Shown here: positions 9,406 through 17,327 of the stretch, in pieces | Numbering within the stretch: position 1 is the stretch's first letter | How the letters are laid out: every line of letters begins with the position of its first letter | DNA from: Clostridium neonatale | Lineage (GTDB): Bacteria; Bacillota; Clostridia; Clostridiales; Clostridiaceae | Assembly (NCBI RefSeq): GCF_001458595.1 | Contig: NZ_LN890327.1 | Location: forward strand, 611,294 to 675,293 | Length of the DNA: 64,000 nucleotides | Direction of reading: 5' to 3' | Notes under the pieces: generated by a model | Databases searched by the model: none | Seen by the model: the letters and a program-made list of their open reading frames with translations, nothing else | What the model was told of the DNA's origin: nothing | Translations under genes and position numbers: made by a program

Positions 9406-9927
9406 ATGAACATTGTAATGATATTTGACCAGATTCAATCTGGACGTGGTACAAAGGAAGATAAATCTATACCATTAACTGGAACTAGAGAGATGATTGG
9501 TCCAGCAATTATGATGAAACCGTATTTAAAAGAGATAGATTCTAGGATAGATGCAATATTTTATTGTGGAACTGGAACTTATTTTTCAGAATCAGATCAA
9601 GTTAGCCGTAAAATATGTGCTATGTTAGAAAAAATCAAACCGGATATTGTAGTATGTGGACCAGCTTTTAATTATGAAGATTATGCAAAAATGTGTGCAC
9701 AATTAGCAACAGATATTACAACTAAAACTTCTATAAAAGCATTTGCTGTGATGTCAAAAGAAAATGAAGATGTAATAGCAGGCTATAAAGATAGTATTAA
9801 TATTGTTAAGATGCCTAAAAAAGGTGATGGAGGATTGAATGAAGCTCTTAATAATATATGCATCTTTGCAAAAACAATGGTTGAAGGAATAAATATAACG
9901 GAAATTAAGAGGAAATTATGCTTTTAA
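9406..9927 (+). CDS. Short GrdB-like protein (N-terminal domain of glycine reductase component B family)
   Basis: 173 residues resembling the first ~170 residues of GrdB-family selenoproteins: VMIFDQIQSGRG, IGPAIMMKPYLK, YCGTGTYFSE and the diagnostic VVCGPAFNYEDYAKMCAQLA. Full-length relatives are about 430 residues and carry the Sec/Cys redox motif in the C-terminal half, which is absent here. The frame ends in TAA, and the following 200 bases encode nothing similar in any frame, so this is either a natural single-domain form or an old truncation. Full-length GrdB-related oxidoreductases are, to my recollection, found beside PTS and DUF871 genes. Function here is unknown. A strong terminator follows at 10113. 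Confidence 0.7.
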   Translation: MNIVMIFDQIQSGRGTKEDKSIPLTGTREMIGPAIMMKPYLKEIDSRIDAIFYCGTGTYFSESDQVSRKICAMLEKIKPDIVVCGPAFNYEDYAKMCAQLATDITTKTSIKAFAVMSKENEDVIAGYKDSINIVKMPKKGDGGLNEALNNICIFAKTMVEGINITEIKRKLCF

Positions 9928-10019
9928 AAGCTTAAATTTTCCAGTGAAGATGCTTAATGAAGTATATATATTATGATAGATTACAGTTAAATCAAATAAA
10001 TAATTGATAAAAAATAATT

Positions 10020-10033
10020 TTAGGTATACCTAA
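10020..10033. promoter_or_regulatory. Orphan metal-regulator-like box (DtxR/IdeR-like palindrome)
   Basis: TTAGGTATACCTAA is a perfect 14-bp palindrome resembling DtxR/IdeR-class operators. About 15 bp later, ATCATCGTTATCA looks like half of a Fur box. No gene starts downstream; the next item is a terminator. It may be a leftover promoter of a deleted metal-regulated gene. Assignment is by resemblance only. Confidence 0.35.
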
Positions 10034-10112
10034 GCTATAAATCAAATCATCGTTATCAATTATACTTTTTAGAAAACTTGTAAGATAAATATTTCCAAGC
10101 ATAAATGTGTGT

Positions 10113-10158
10113 ATATAGGTAAACAATTTGCTATTATATTGTTTACCTATATTTTTTT
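10113..10158 (+). terminator. Intrinsic terminator
   Basis: 15-bp perfect stem ATATAGGTAAACAAT and its complement, 10-nt loop, then seven T residues. It probably ends the DUF871-PTS operon, although it lies 185 bp past the last stop. Confidence 0.85.
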
Positions 10159-10166
10159 ATTTAAGC

Positions 10167-10280
10167 TTAGATTTCCATTATCATTGGAAGAACAGTTGGT
10201 ATTCTATTAGTCTTTTCATAAATAAATCTATCAGCAGAACGTTTAACGTTATTATTCCCAAAAAAAATTATTAATTATAT
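10167..10280 (-). pseudogene. C-terminal fragment of ribonuclease J
   Basis: The minus-strand frame reads VKRSADRFIYEKTNRIPTV then LPMIMEI and a stop at 10167-10169. This closely matches the invariant C-terminus of clostridial RNase J (IYEKTKRRPM...LPIIMEV type). Only about 30 recognisable residues remain and the frame degenerates upstream into an A/T-rich run. It is a decayed tail with no start codon or promoter. Recognition is from memory of the family tail, hence moderate confidence. Confidence 0.6.
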
Positions 10281-10446
10281 TTTGTGTTACTTAAGGGGAT
10301 TTAATACTTGAGTAAATTTTTAGTAGCAGGTGTGAGTGCTGAAGTATAGGCTGACTAGCCACATATTTTAAAAACATCTTAAAATTAACTTATTCTTGAT
10401 CGGTAAAAATATCCGATATTACAAATAATATTAATATAAATATTAA

Positions 10447-10735
10447 ATTTTTACTTTGTAATCTGGCATTGGTTTAATCACAATTGGCTTAAATAGGTAT
10501 TCATTTGCAAACTCTCATGCACATTGCACATTTTCCTGTAGAACGTGTAATTATAGATGAAAGTAAATGAGATCCGGCTGTTGAATATTTAAACTTGCCA
10601 ATTTCATCACCTTCTCCTAACCAATCAAGAGCATATTTTATCAAATCAACTTGAGCAAATAGCTTATCTAATGGTTCGTTCCAACCTTCAAATTCATATG
10701 GAGTAGTCATGGTGAGAAGGTGATGGATTGTAATT
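10447..10735 (-). pseudogene. Frameshifted fragment of a serine hydrolase (paralogue of 15597-16643)
   Basis: About 290 bp closely resembles the interior of the intact serine hydrolase at 15597-16643, on the same strand. It covers the MTTPYEFEGWNEPLDKL and FKYSTAGSHLLSSIITRSTG segments, including the Tyr-Ser-Thr site. A 7-nt tandem duplication (GCACATT twice, 10519-10532), absent from the intact copy, shifts the frame after TGKCA. Both ends, including the SxTK nucleophile region and the C-terminus, are missing. It is dead sequence left by duplication or deletion. Confidence 0.88.
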
Positions 10736-10750
10736 TTATTTTTTTGTGAA

Positions 10751-10957
10751 TCTTATATTTATGACGCAGCTAAAAATCTTGAAATTAAATATGAATATAT
10801 AAGAAATGTATGGATAAAAAGTAGAAATGTATTAAGAAACAATCAAAAGTTAATTATAAAAAATATAAACTATTGGATAAGACAGAGAATAAAAACTAAA
10901 GAAGAGTTTTACTTATATGTTGAATTATTTACTAGTAGAGAAATACTATCTCAATAA
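10751..10957 (+). pseudogene. Unidentified coding remnant
   Basis: An open stretch of 68 codons without a start begins where the serine-hydrolase homology ends. It reads SYIYDAAKNLEIKYEYIRN and later INYWIRQRIKTKEEFYLYVE. Beyond the TAA at 10955 the same frame continues plausibly (YNDKLLNDLKSASE) to another stop, as expected of a decaying gene. The charged, helical composition looks protein-like, but I do not recognise the family. Confidence 0.4.
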
Positions 10958-11712
10958 TATAATGATAAATTACTAAATGATTTAAAATCTGCTTCAGAAT
11001 AAAACACTGATAATTCAAAGATGCTTTTATACTTCAATAGCATTTGCTAGATATATAATTCTGACAATTGCAAACTGCAACAATAAAGAGTTAAGAATAA
11101 TAAGCTACTTTTCTTCTATGAAAGTTGAGGATTTTTATAATATAGATATTTTTAATGTTATTCGTATTTTTATTTAAGAATAGAATGGTGGCTTTCAAAG
11201 ACAATGCTTCGCCTCCACCAAATAAGAACAAACAATGTGATACAATGGAAAGGCCTTGAAATAATTGGCTCAACCATTGTTTTGCTTTTTATGGAGAAGT
11301 TTAAATATATAAATTCAGATATTTTCTTATATTTTGAGTATTTGTGCACACATTTTAGTGAGGCTTTAACCAGGGAGGCATTTTCATCATTTTTAATATT
11401 AGAACTTCAAGTTTTTTTCAATTTAACTTGCATTTGATATAATCTTATCTAAACTATTTTTTAAGCTATTAGCAAAATCCATCCTTTTACAATTTCAATA
11501 AATTTTATCCTTATAGTAATCTTAGTATTTTCATGGATCTTCATAATAATCGCCTATAGAAAATATAGAGTGGTAAAGAAAAGCAAACTCATAGATATGA
11601 TTAATGCTACAAAGGAAAAAGAAAATCTTCTCATTCAATGCCATTGCATAGAATGGAGACTTATTTTCAGATAAATACACTATTATAGTTAAATAATTTT
11701 ACAAGGAATATA
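10958..11712. other. Degraded intergenic sequence with a membrane-protein-like remnant
   Basis: No intact gene. A plus-strand open frame at 11465-11674 (no start codon) encodes a hydrophobic helix (NFILIVILVFSWIFIIIAYR) followed by a charged stretch, like the first part of a membrane protein. Overlapping opposite-strand frames around 11091-11437 are not recognisable and lack ribosome sites. Best read as gene debris. Confidence 0.4.
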
Positions 11713-11765
11713 TTGACAATACATTCTACAAGGCGTAGTATAAAAACATAAACTACAGATTGTAG
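11713..11765 (+). promoter_or_regulatory. Promoter with two BlaI/MecI-type operators
   Basis: A TTGACA -35 (11713-11718) and TAGTAT -10 (11736-11741) sit 17 bp apart. Two 13-bp dyads follow the BlaI/MecI operator pattern (TACA...TGTA core): CTACAAGGCGTAG at 11726-11738 overlapping the -10, and CTACAGATTGTAG at 11753-11765, with centres 27 bp apart. This predicts autorepression of the blaI-blaR1-like operon that starts 25 bp later. Confidence 0.82.
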
Positions 11766-11789
11766 AATTAAATTTTGGAGATGATATAT

Positions 11790-12158
11790 ATGAAATTGGG
11801 AAAGATTTCAGAAGCGGAAATGGAAATAATGAAAATTATCTGGAAGAAAAATGAGCAGGTTACAACAGGGGGGATTTTAGAAGAATTGCCGAAAGATAAT
11901 TCATGGAAAACTACAACAGTAATGACTCTTATATCAAGGTTGGTGGAAAAAGGAATATTAAGTATGACTAAAGTGGGAAAATTAAATCATTACTCTGCTA
12001 AAATCACTGAAGATGAATACAAGGCAATTCAAGCCGATAATTTCTTAGAAGATATGCATAATGGTTCTGTTAAAAATTTTATAGCCACATTATTTAATAA
12101 TAAGAAAATAAGCAAAAATGATATAGCTGAATTAAAAAAATGGCTTAAGGAGGTATAG
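11790..12158 (+). CDS. BlaI/MecI family transcriptional repressor
   Basis: 122 residues, usual family length. An N-terminal winged helix (ISEAEMEIMKIIWKKNEQVT, then WKTTTVMTLISRLVEKGIL) binds the dyads upstream. The C-terminal helices dimerise and normally carry the site cleaved when the partner BlaR1-like protease is activated. I chose ATG 11790, nine bases after GGAG; an in-frame TTG at 11775 overlaps the ribosome site. The gene ends four bases before the blaR1-like gene, a typical regulator-sensor pair. Nearby resistance or cell-wall targets are not obvious. Confidence 0.92.
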   Translation: MKLGKISEAEMEIMKIIWKKNEQVTTGGILEELPKDNSWKTTTVMTLISRLVEKGILSMTKVGKLNHYSAKITEDEYKAIQADNFLEDMHNGSVKNFIATLFNNKKISKNDIAELKKWLKEV

Positions 12159-12162
12159 AAAT

Positions 12163-14463
12163 ATGGGGAGTTTAACCCCGATTCTACAAATGTCTGTAAC
12201 AGGAAGCTTTTTATTTATAATTACTTGTATATTTAAGCCATTTACAAATAAAAACTTTAGTGCAACTTGGAATTATTATATGTTAGTTCTGACACTTTTA
12301 GTTTTTATTATACCTATAGGAACTTTTGTTAAATTACCATCAGTAACAATTTACAATAATTACCTGCCTGCCCAAAGTGAAAGTAAGATATTACACATTA
12401 ATAAAATGAATTCATCACAAGAACATAATGGAATAATTAGTAATCAAGTTCCGAATAATAAAGACAAGCAATTAAAATCTACAAGTGAACAACAATGTGA
12501 TTTGGAAAAATCAAAAATAATGTTTGAGATTTTTAATAAAGAAATATTATTTTATGTATGGATGTTAGGTGCAATAATATTTACAGCTAAAGAAATATAT
12601 GTGTATATGTCTTTTTCTAAAAAGCTTAAAAATATAAGTCATTTAATTCAAGATGAATCTATAATTACTTCTTTAGAAATATGTAAGAAAAAATTGAATA
12701 TAAATAGAAAAATAATTTTGAAAGAATGTTCATTTATAAGAAGTCCAATGATTACAGGTATATTTGCTCCTGTAATTATAATTCCTAAAATGAATCAATA
12801 TTTGGACAAGCTTGAAATAGTACTTACACATGAATTAATTCACTATAAACGTAAAGACTTATGGATAAAAATAATGCCACTTATTGCAAATGTAATCAAC
12901 TGGCTTAACCCTGTTGTATATATTCTTAGAAATAAGATAAATATAATTTGCGAATTGTCTTTAGATGAACAAATTATTAAAAATATGGATAAAGTAAAAA
13001 GAAAATATTATGGAGAAATTATATTAGAACAAATAGAATATTCGCAAAATAAATCATTATCATTAGGGGCATCAGTTTGCAAAAGTAGAAGGGAGCTTGA
13101 AAAAAGATTGAAAAATATAATATTTTTTAAAAAATCACGTAAGTTAATTGTTGGCATTTCACTTATAGCTGTTGTTATGTTTACATCTACAAGTCTATTG
13201 GCAGCGAAATCTGTATTTGCTGAAGGCAATAATACTTTAGCAACTAATAAAACAACGGAATTTGCCGTTTTTGTGTCAAAGGATGGATTATATATGTCAG
13301 AACTAAAGGGAAGCAATCCAATTCTTCTTGATAAAAGCGATAATATTAATTTGCCTATAATATCTCGAAATGGTAAATATATAGCTTATACCAAGGAAGA
13401 CAATTTATATGTTTGCAATATTAAGACTAAAGAAATAATAGAAGTATCAAAAAATGTAGAGTCATATAATTGGAACAGTTCAGAAAAGTTGATTTATTCT
13501 GTTAAGAATTCTGGAATATTAAAGTATGATATTAATTTAAAAAATTCAACAAGTATTATAAATAATAAGTATAACTACTACAATATTAATTGTGATAGTA
13601 AGAATAAGATATATGCCAATAAACAGCTAGAATATACTGAAGGAAATGATCAGTATATTAAATCAATAGGAATAATTGTTTATGATTTAGATACTAAAGA
13701 AGAAAAGGTTATTTTAGAAAGTAAAAAGGGGAATGATAAAGATATTGGAGAAGAAGCAAAAATGTCTGACTTGTTGGAATCAATAGGATCAACACCTAAT
13801 ATTTCGAAAATTTCAAATGATGATAGGTATTTATATATATGGAACAAACCTAATGCTGCTTCAATGTCTGCTGATATGACAGAATTTACAGTATATGATA
13901 TTTTAAATAATAAGTTTATAGAAAATGATAATATGATTGCTTTGGCATATAAAGATAATATTTCACAAAATCCAGTGAATAGTAACTATGTTGCAGTTAA
14001 TAATGGTGAATATAGAGAGATGTATTATAATAAAACATTGGGAGTTTTCGATGTGAAAAATAACACATTTACAAGTTTAATTCCAAAAGACCAAGTATCA
14101 ATGACACCTGACTATTCTAGCGATGGAAAAAATATAATGTATTCTGGAAGTAACACTTTAAAAGATGATGAAACGGAAAGTTTAAAAAATTGGGAAAGTC
14201 AACCACACTATATATATGCAGTAAATGTTGATACAAAGAAAGTAAGTCAAATTACAAATAGCAAATCATTTGATTTTATGCCTAAATATTTATCAAACAA
14301 TGAAGTGCTGTTTGTAAGAAAAGATGGAGATTTATTTAGTTTATGGAAGACAAAAGATGGGTTAGAAACTAAGCTTGCTGATTCATTAAATTTTAGTTCT
14401 ACAGAGTACTATGGTTATTATGCACCTGAGAATGTCATAGATGTATTTAGAGGAGAAAAATAA
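12163..14463 (+). CDS. BlaR1/MecR1-type M56 metalloprotease antirepressor with extracellular beta-propeller-like domain
   Basis: 766 residues. The N-terminal part has the M56 plan: TM helices near residues 10-27, 38-56 and 127-145, a cytoplasmic zinc-protease domain with THELIHYKRKDLW (His223, Glu224, His227) and LSLDEQ, then a fourth TM near 328-348. In BlaR1/MecR1 the outer C-terminal domain is a penicillin-binding sensor. Here residues ~365-766 instead show repeated TolB/WD40-like blades (ISRNGKYIAYTKEDNLYVCN, YSSDGKNIMYSG, FMPKYLSNNEVLFVRKDGDL). I see no SxxK penicillin-binding motif. It likely senses something other than a beta-lactam and cleaves the upstream BlaI-like repressor. The ATG follows AAGGAGG. 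Confidence 0.88.
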   Translation: MGSLTPILQMSVTGSFLFIITCIFKPFTNKNFSATWNYYMLVLTLLVFIIPIGTFVKLPSVTIYNNYLPAQSESKILHINKMNSSQEHNGIISNQVPNNKDKQLKSTSEQQCDLEKSKIMFEIFNKEILFYVWMLGAIIFTAKEIYVYMSFSKKLKNISHLIQDESIITSLEICKKKLNINRKIILKECSFIRSPMITGIFAPVIIIPKMNQYLDKLEIVLTHELIHYKRKDLWIKIMPLIANVINWLNPVVYILRNKINIICELSLDEQIIKNMDKVKRKYYGEIILEQIEYSQNKSLSLGASVCKSRRELEKRLKNIIFFKKSRKLIVGISLIAVVMFTSTSLLAAKSVFAEGNNTLATNKTTEFAVFVSKDGLYMSELKGSNPILLDKSDNINLPIISRNGKYIAYTKEDNLYVCNIKTKEIIEVSKNVESYNWNSSEKLIYSVKNSGILKYDINLKNSTSIINNKYNYYNINCDSKNKIYANKQLEYTEGNDQYIKSIGIIVYDLDTKEEKVILESKKGNDKDIGEEAKMSDLLESIGSTPNISKISNDDRYLYIWNKPNAASMSADMTEFTVYDILNNKFIENDNMIALAYKDNISQNPVNSNYVAVNNGEYREMYYNKTLGVFDVKNNTFTSLIPKDQVSMTPDYSSDGKNIMYSGSNTLKDDETESLKNWESQPHYIYAVNVDTKKVSQITNSKSFDFMPKYLSNNEVLFVRKDGDLFSLWKTKDGLETKLADSLNFSSTEYYGYYAPENVIDVFRGEK

Positions 14464-14477
14464 AATTTATAAAATAG

Positions 14478-14795
14478 CTAACCGAAATAAATATAAGTCT
14501 TGAAGGAAACCCAATAGCAAGCTGTGGCTGGGAATATAGCACTAAGACAGATGGTATTATAAATGAAGATTATGATGAGTATATTACCAATAATAATGGA
14601 TTATATGGTTCTGGAGGAATATACACTTGGAAGTTCTTGGCTTTAAAAGAAGGTACAACTGAAATTACTTTTAGATATAGTCAGCCTTGGGAGAAAGAAA
14701 AAGTATATGAAATAAAGACTTATATCTGTACAGTTGATAAAGAACTAAATATTTTTATAAAAGAAAAATATTTAGTTATCTTACTTTATATATAG
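14478..14795 (+). pseudogene. Truncated chagasin-type (I42) protease-inhibitor gene
   Basis: The frame reads ISLEGNPIASCGWEYST, then GSGGIYTWKFLALKEGTTEI and FRYSQPWE. These are the three conserved loops of the chagasin/ICP inhibitor family of cysteine proteases (NPTTGY.W, G.GG...F, R.PWE). There is an in-frame TAG just upstream and no start codon or ribosome site, so the N-terminus and any signal peptide are lost. The frame differs from that of the blaR1-like gene ending 14 bp earlier, so it is not a direct fusion unless a frameshift separated them. Probably a dead third gene of the blaI-blaR1-like operon. Confidence 0.7.
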
Positions 14796-15240
14796 AATAT
14801 AATTATTGTTGTTTCTTAACAAATAAAGATAAAAGTGCTATAATAATTAATAGAAAGAGATATCTAATAATTATCATCTGAGGACTTTAATATATACATT
14901 TTTTTAATCATAAAAAGTATTGCCTATGTTAATATGATGTATTAAAAAGAGGTGTTTAACAAAAATAGAGTTATAGTATAGTGCAAAGAATTAGTTTAAA
15001 TAGATGCAAATAATATCCAGGAGGCGAAAAAAATATTTAAAGAAAATATATTAGATATAATATCGAAAGCTATGGAAATTATAAATGCATATATTTAGAA
15101 TCGAAAGATATAATTATTGTATCAATATTAAACTTTGTTTTTACTATATAAATAGTATTATTTAATATAAGTAAAAATGAAATTTATGAAATTTTATTAT
15201 TATATAAAATAGTATTAAATTAAAGAAGGAAGTAATCAGT
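14796..15240. other. Intergenic region, no recognisable gene
   Basis: AT-rich, with stops in all frames. A good AGGAGG at about 15020 is followed by only a ~21-codon frame without an ATG, possibly a remnant. No strong hairpin terminator was seen here. Confidence 0.4.
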
Positions 15241-15414
15241 ATGAATAAAATGAATGCAGAAATAGATATTAAAAATGAAAATGAAATTTTAAGAGTTTAT
15301 GAACATAATTTACAAAATGCAAAAAGTGATTCAGAAAGAAGTAAGATAAATAGCTATATAGATAGAGCAAAAAAGGAAATAAGCAATCGTAAAGCAGCAG
15401 CAGGATTGAACTAG
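15241..15414 (+). CDS. Small hypothetical protein, 57 residues
   Basis: MNKMNAEIDIKNENEILRVY then a charged helix ending RKAAAGLN. It has a strong ribosome site (AAGAAGGAAG) eight bases before ATG and a terminator about 110 bp later, which supports a real gene. Composition is helical and highly charged with no Cys and no membrane segment. I do not recognise the family. Confidence 0.6.
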   Translation: MNKMNAEIDIKNENEILRVYEHNLQNAKSDSERSKINSYIDRAKKEISNRKAAAGLN

Positions 15415-15527
15415 AAAAATGAATTATAGATATATAAATGATTATTTTTACAAGAATATTAACATATTATACTAAAGACTTTTTATTTGATTAAGTATAC
15501 TATAATGTAAGATTTTTTAATAATTAT

Positions 15528-15567
15528 AAAAAACTACTATTAATCTCTGATTGATAGTAGTTTTTTT
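15528..15567. terminator. Intrinsic terminator between convergent genes
   Basis: Stem AAAAACTACTAT / ATAGTAGTTTTT with T and A runs on both sides. It can end the 57-residue ORF on the plus strand and the serine hydrolase on the minus strand. Confidence 0.8.
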
Positions 15568-15596
15568 GTTTTATATTATTTACATTAATATAAATC

Positions 15597-16643
15597 TTAA
15601 TTTTTTATAAATGGAATAATATGGTTTTTTATAAGTTCCCATCTATCATTTGTTTGCGGAATTATTTCACATGAAATTGCTACTACCAAATCTTTTTCTG
15701 GTATACAACAAATCATATTACCTCCATCTCCTATAGCTGAATATGAAAAAACGTCATCTTTTTGAAGCCACCATAAATAGCCATATTTATAGGACATAAA
15801 ATCATTTTCTCCTTCATGCATAGTCGTTGATTCTTTAATCCAATTTTTAGAGAGTATTTGTTTATCATTCCAAATACCGTTATTTAAATATAGGAGGCCC
15901 AATTTAGCCATATCCCTAGTTGTTAGGTTAAGTCCCCACCCACCTGTAGAATTACCATTAGGATCATGAGGCCATCCCTTTAATTTTTTGCCAAACAAAT
16001 ATTCATAGTCAAATTTATCTACTTTGTAATCTGAAATTGGTTTAATTCCGATTGGTTTAAATAGGTATTCATTTGCAAAATCTCGTGCACACTTTCCTGT
16101 AGAACGTGTAATTATAGCTGAAATTAGATGTGCTCCTGCTGTTGAATATTTAAACTTGCCAATCTCACCATCTTCTCCTAGGGAATCAAGAGTATATTTT
16201 ACCCAATCGGCTTGAGTACATAGCTTGTCTAATGGTTCTTTCCAATCCTCAAATGGGTATGGAGTAGTCATGGTAAGAAGGTTATGGAGCGTAACTTTAT
16301 TTTTTTGTTCATCATGTGATGAAAATGTGTATTCTGGAAAGAAATCAAGTACTCGTTCTTCAATACTTTTGATATATTTTTTATCTATAGCAATACCAAT
16401 TAAGGCGTTTAAAATGCTTTTAGTTATAGATGCTACATGAAATTTATCATTAATTCTATATCCATTATAATATCTCTCCAGAACAATATTTCCTTTATGC
16501 ACAATAATAATTCCATTTATATTGTTATATTGTGAACGTATAATAGGATCAAGCTTTAAAAGCGTTTCTTCATTTATATCTACCTTAGAAGGAGGTACAC
16601 TTTGCCATTGAGCCGCAGTATAATTACAATTTGAATTTTTCAT
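15597..16643 (-). CDS. Serine hydrolase, beta-lactamase class C / esterase-like family
   Basis: 348 residues from the chosen ATG at 16643 (AAAGGG ten bases upstream). The open frame extends 22 residues further to 16709, but that ATG has no ribosome site. Family motifs: nucleophile HVASITKS (Ser72, Lys75), FKYSTAG giving the Tyr-x-Asn-like site (Tyr166), and a late IGDGGNM replacing KTG. A Trp-rich segment GGWGLNLTTRDMAKLGLLYL is typical of the AmpC-like penicillin-binding/esterase group. No signal peptide, so probably cytoplasmic esterase or D-Ala peptidase-like activity; resistance to beta-lactams should not be assumed. A broken paralogue lies at 10447-10735. Confidence 0.88.
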   Translation of the reverse strand: MKNSNCNYTAAQWQSVPPSKVDINEETLLKLDPIIRSQYNNINGIIIVHKGNIVLERYYNGYRINDKFHVASITKSILNALIGIAIDKKYIKSIEERVLDFFPEYTFSSHDEQKNKVTLHNLLTMTTPYPFEDWKEPLDKLCTQADWVKYTLDSLGEDGEIGKFKYSTAGAHLISAIITRSTGKCARDFANEYLFKPIGIKPISDYKVDKFDYEYLFGKKLKGWPHDPNGNSTGGWGLNLTTRDMAKLGLLYLNNGIWNDKQILSKNWIKESTTMHEGENDFMSYKYGYLWWLQKDDVFSYSAIGDGGNMICCIPEKDLVVAISCEIIPQTNDRWELIKNHIIPFIKN

Positions 16644-17327
16644 TTTATCAAATCCCTTTCTATTAATACAATAATTGTTCCGGAACATTGCAGAATAATA
16701 ACATTCCACTACAATGAAGAATAATATGATTTAAAATTTTTTTCAATGAGTATTTAAAAAAATATGAAATATAAGAAAAATTAAAGAGATTTTAAAAAAA
16801 TTTTAGATAAAGTATTCATATTTTAAATACTTTATTGCATTAAAGTTTATATCAGAATTTGTTATACAAAGAAGCTAAAGACGAAGTTGGCATGTATATA
16901 AATTATTTATCGGAAATTGTGATTTCATCTTTCAGTTTAATATAATAAATAATTATATTAATAGACAAATATAAAATATTCTAATTATCACAGATTATAA
17001 TGCAAATATAACTTGAAATCGTACAGCTATAATATAGATAATATTTTAAATAGAATTTGAAAGCTTCATTATAAAATATTGATAATTAGTTATGTAATAA
17101 AAATCCTTTTAATAACTTTAAAAGGAAATTAAAGGCTAAAAATGGAAAATATAACTTGTATAGAAAAAGAGTAAAAAGTTGAGAGAAACATTTAAAAAAT
17201 AAGCCAAACTCAAATAATAAACAATATAGATTTTTACTTATTGCCATATTGATAGTAATATGTATGTAAGGCCGGTCCAGTAATAATATATTCGTAAAGA
17301 GAATAGATAGATTAAGGAGTGTAACTA
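16644..17327. other. Long intergenic region with a possible membrane-protein remnant
   Basis: Mostly AT-rich non-coding DNA carrying the divergent promoters. Near 17180-17265 one plus-strand frame reads NKQYRFLLIAILIVICM and stops; it has no clear ribosome site and looks like the start of a lost membrane protein. The ribosome site of the GNAT gene (AAGGAG) lies at 17313-17318. Confidence 0.4.

Noticed and set aside
9925-9930. Stop of the GrdB-like gene as a selenocysteine or readthrough site
   Set aside because: The stop is TAA, not TGA, and downstream codons do not continue GrdB homology.
10300-10400. Third, reverse-oriented copy of the 43.4/54.5 kb repeat
   Set aside because: Only scattered similarity around GTGAGTGCTGAAGTATAGGC; the diagnostic GGAAACATATTT block is missing.
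11091-11437. Overlapping 60- and 77-codon ORFs on opposite strands
   Set aside because: No ribosome sites, unrecognisable products, and located in decayed sequence.
15597-16643. Antibiotic-resistance beta-lactamase
   Set aside because: No signal peptide and no KTG-type box; fits the cytoplasmic esterase-like branch better, and it is 1.1 kb from the BlaI/BlaR1-like pair without a shared operator.
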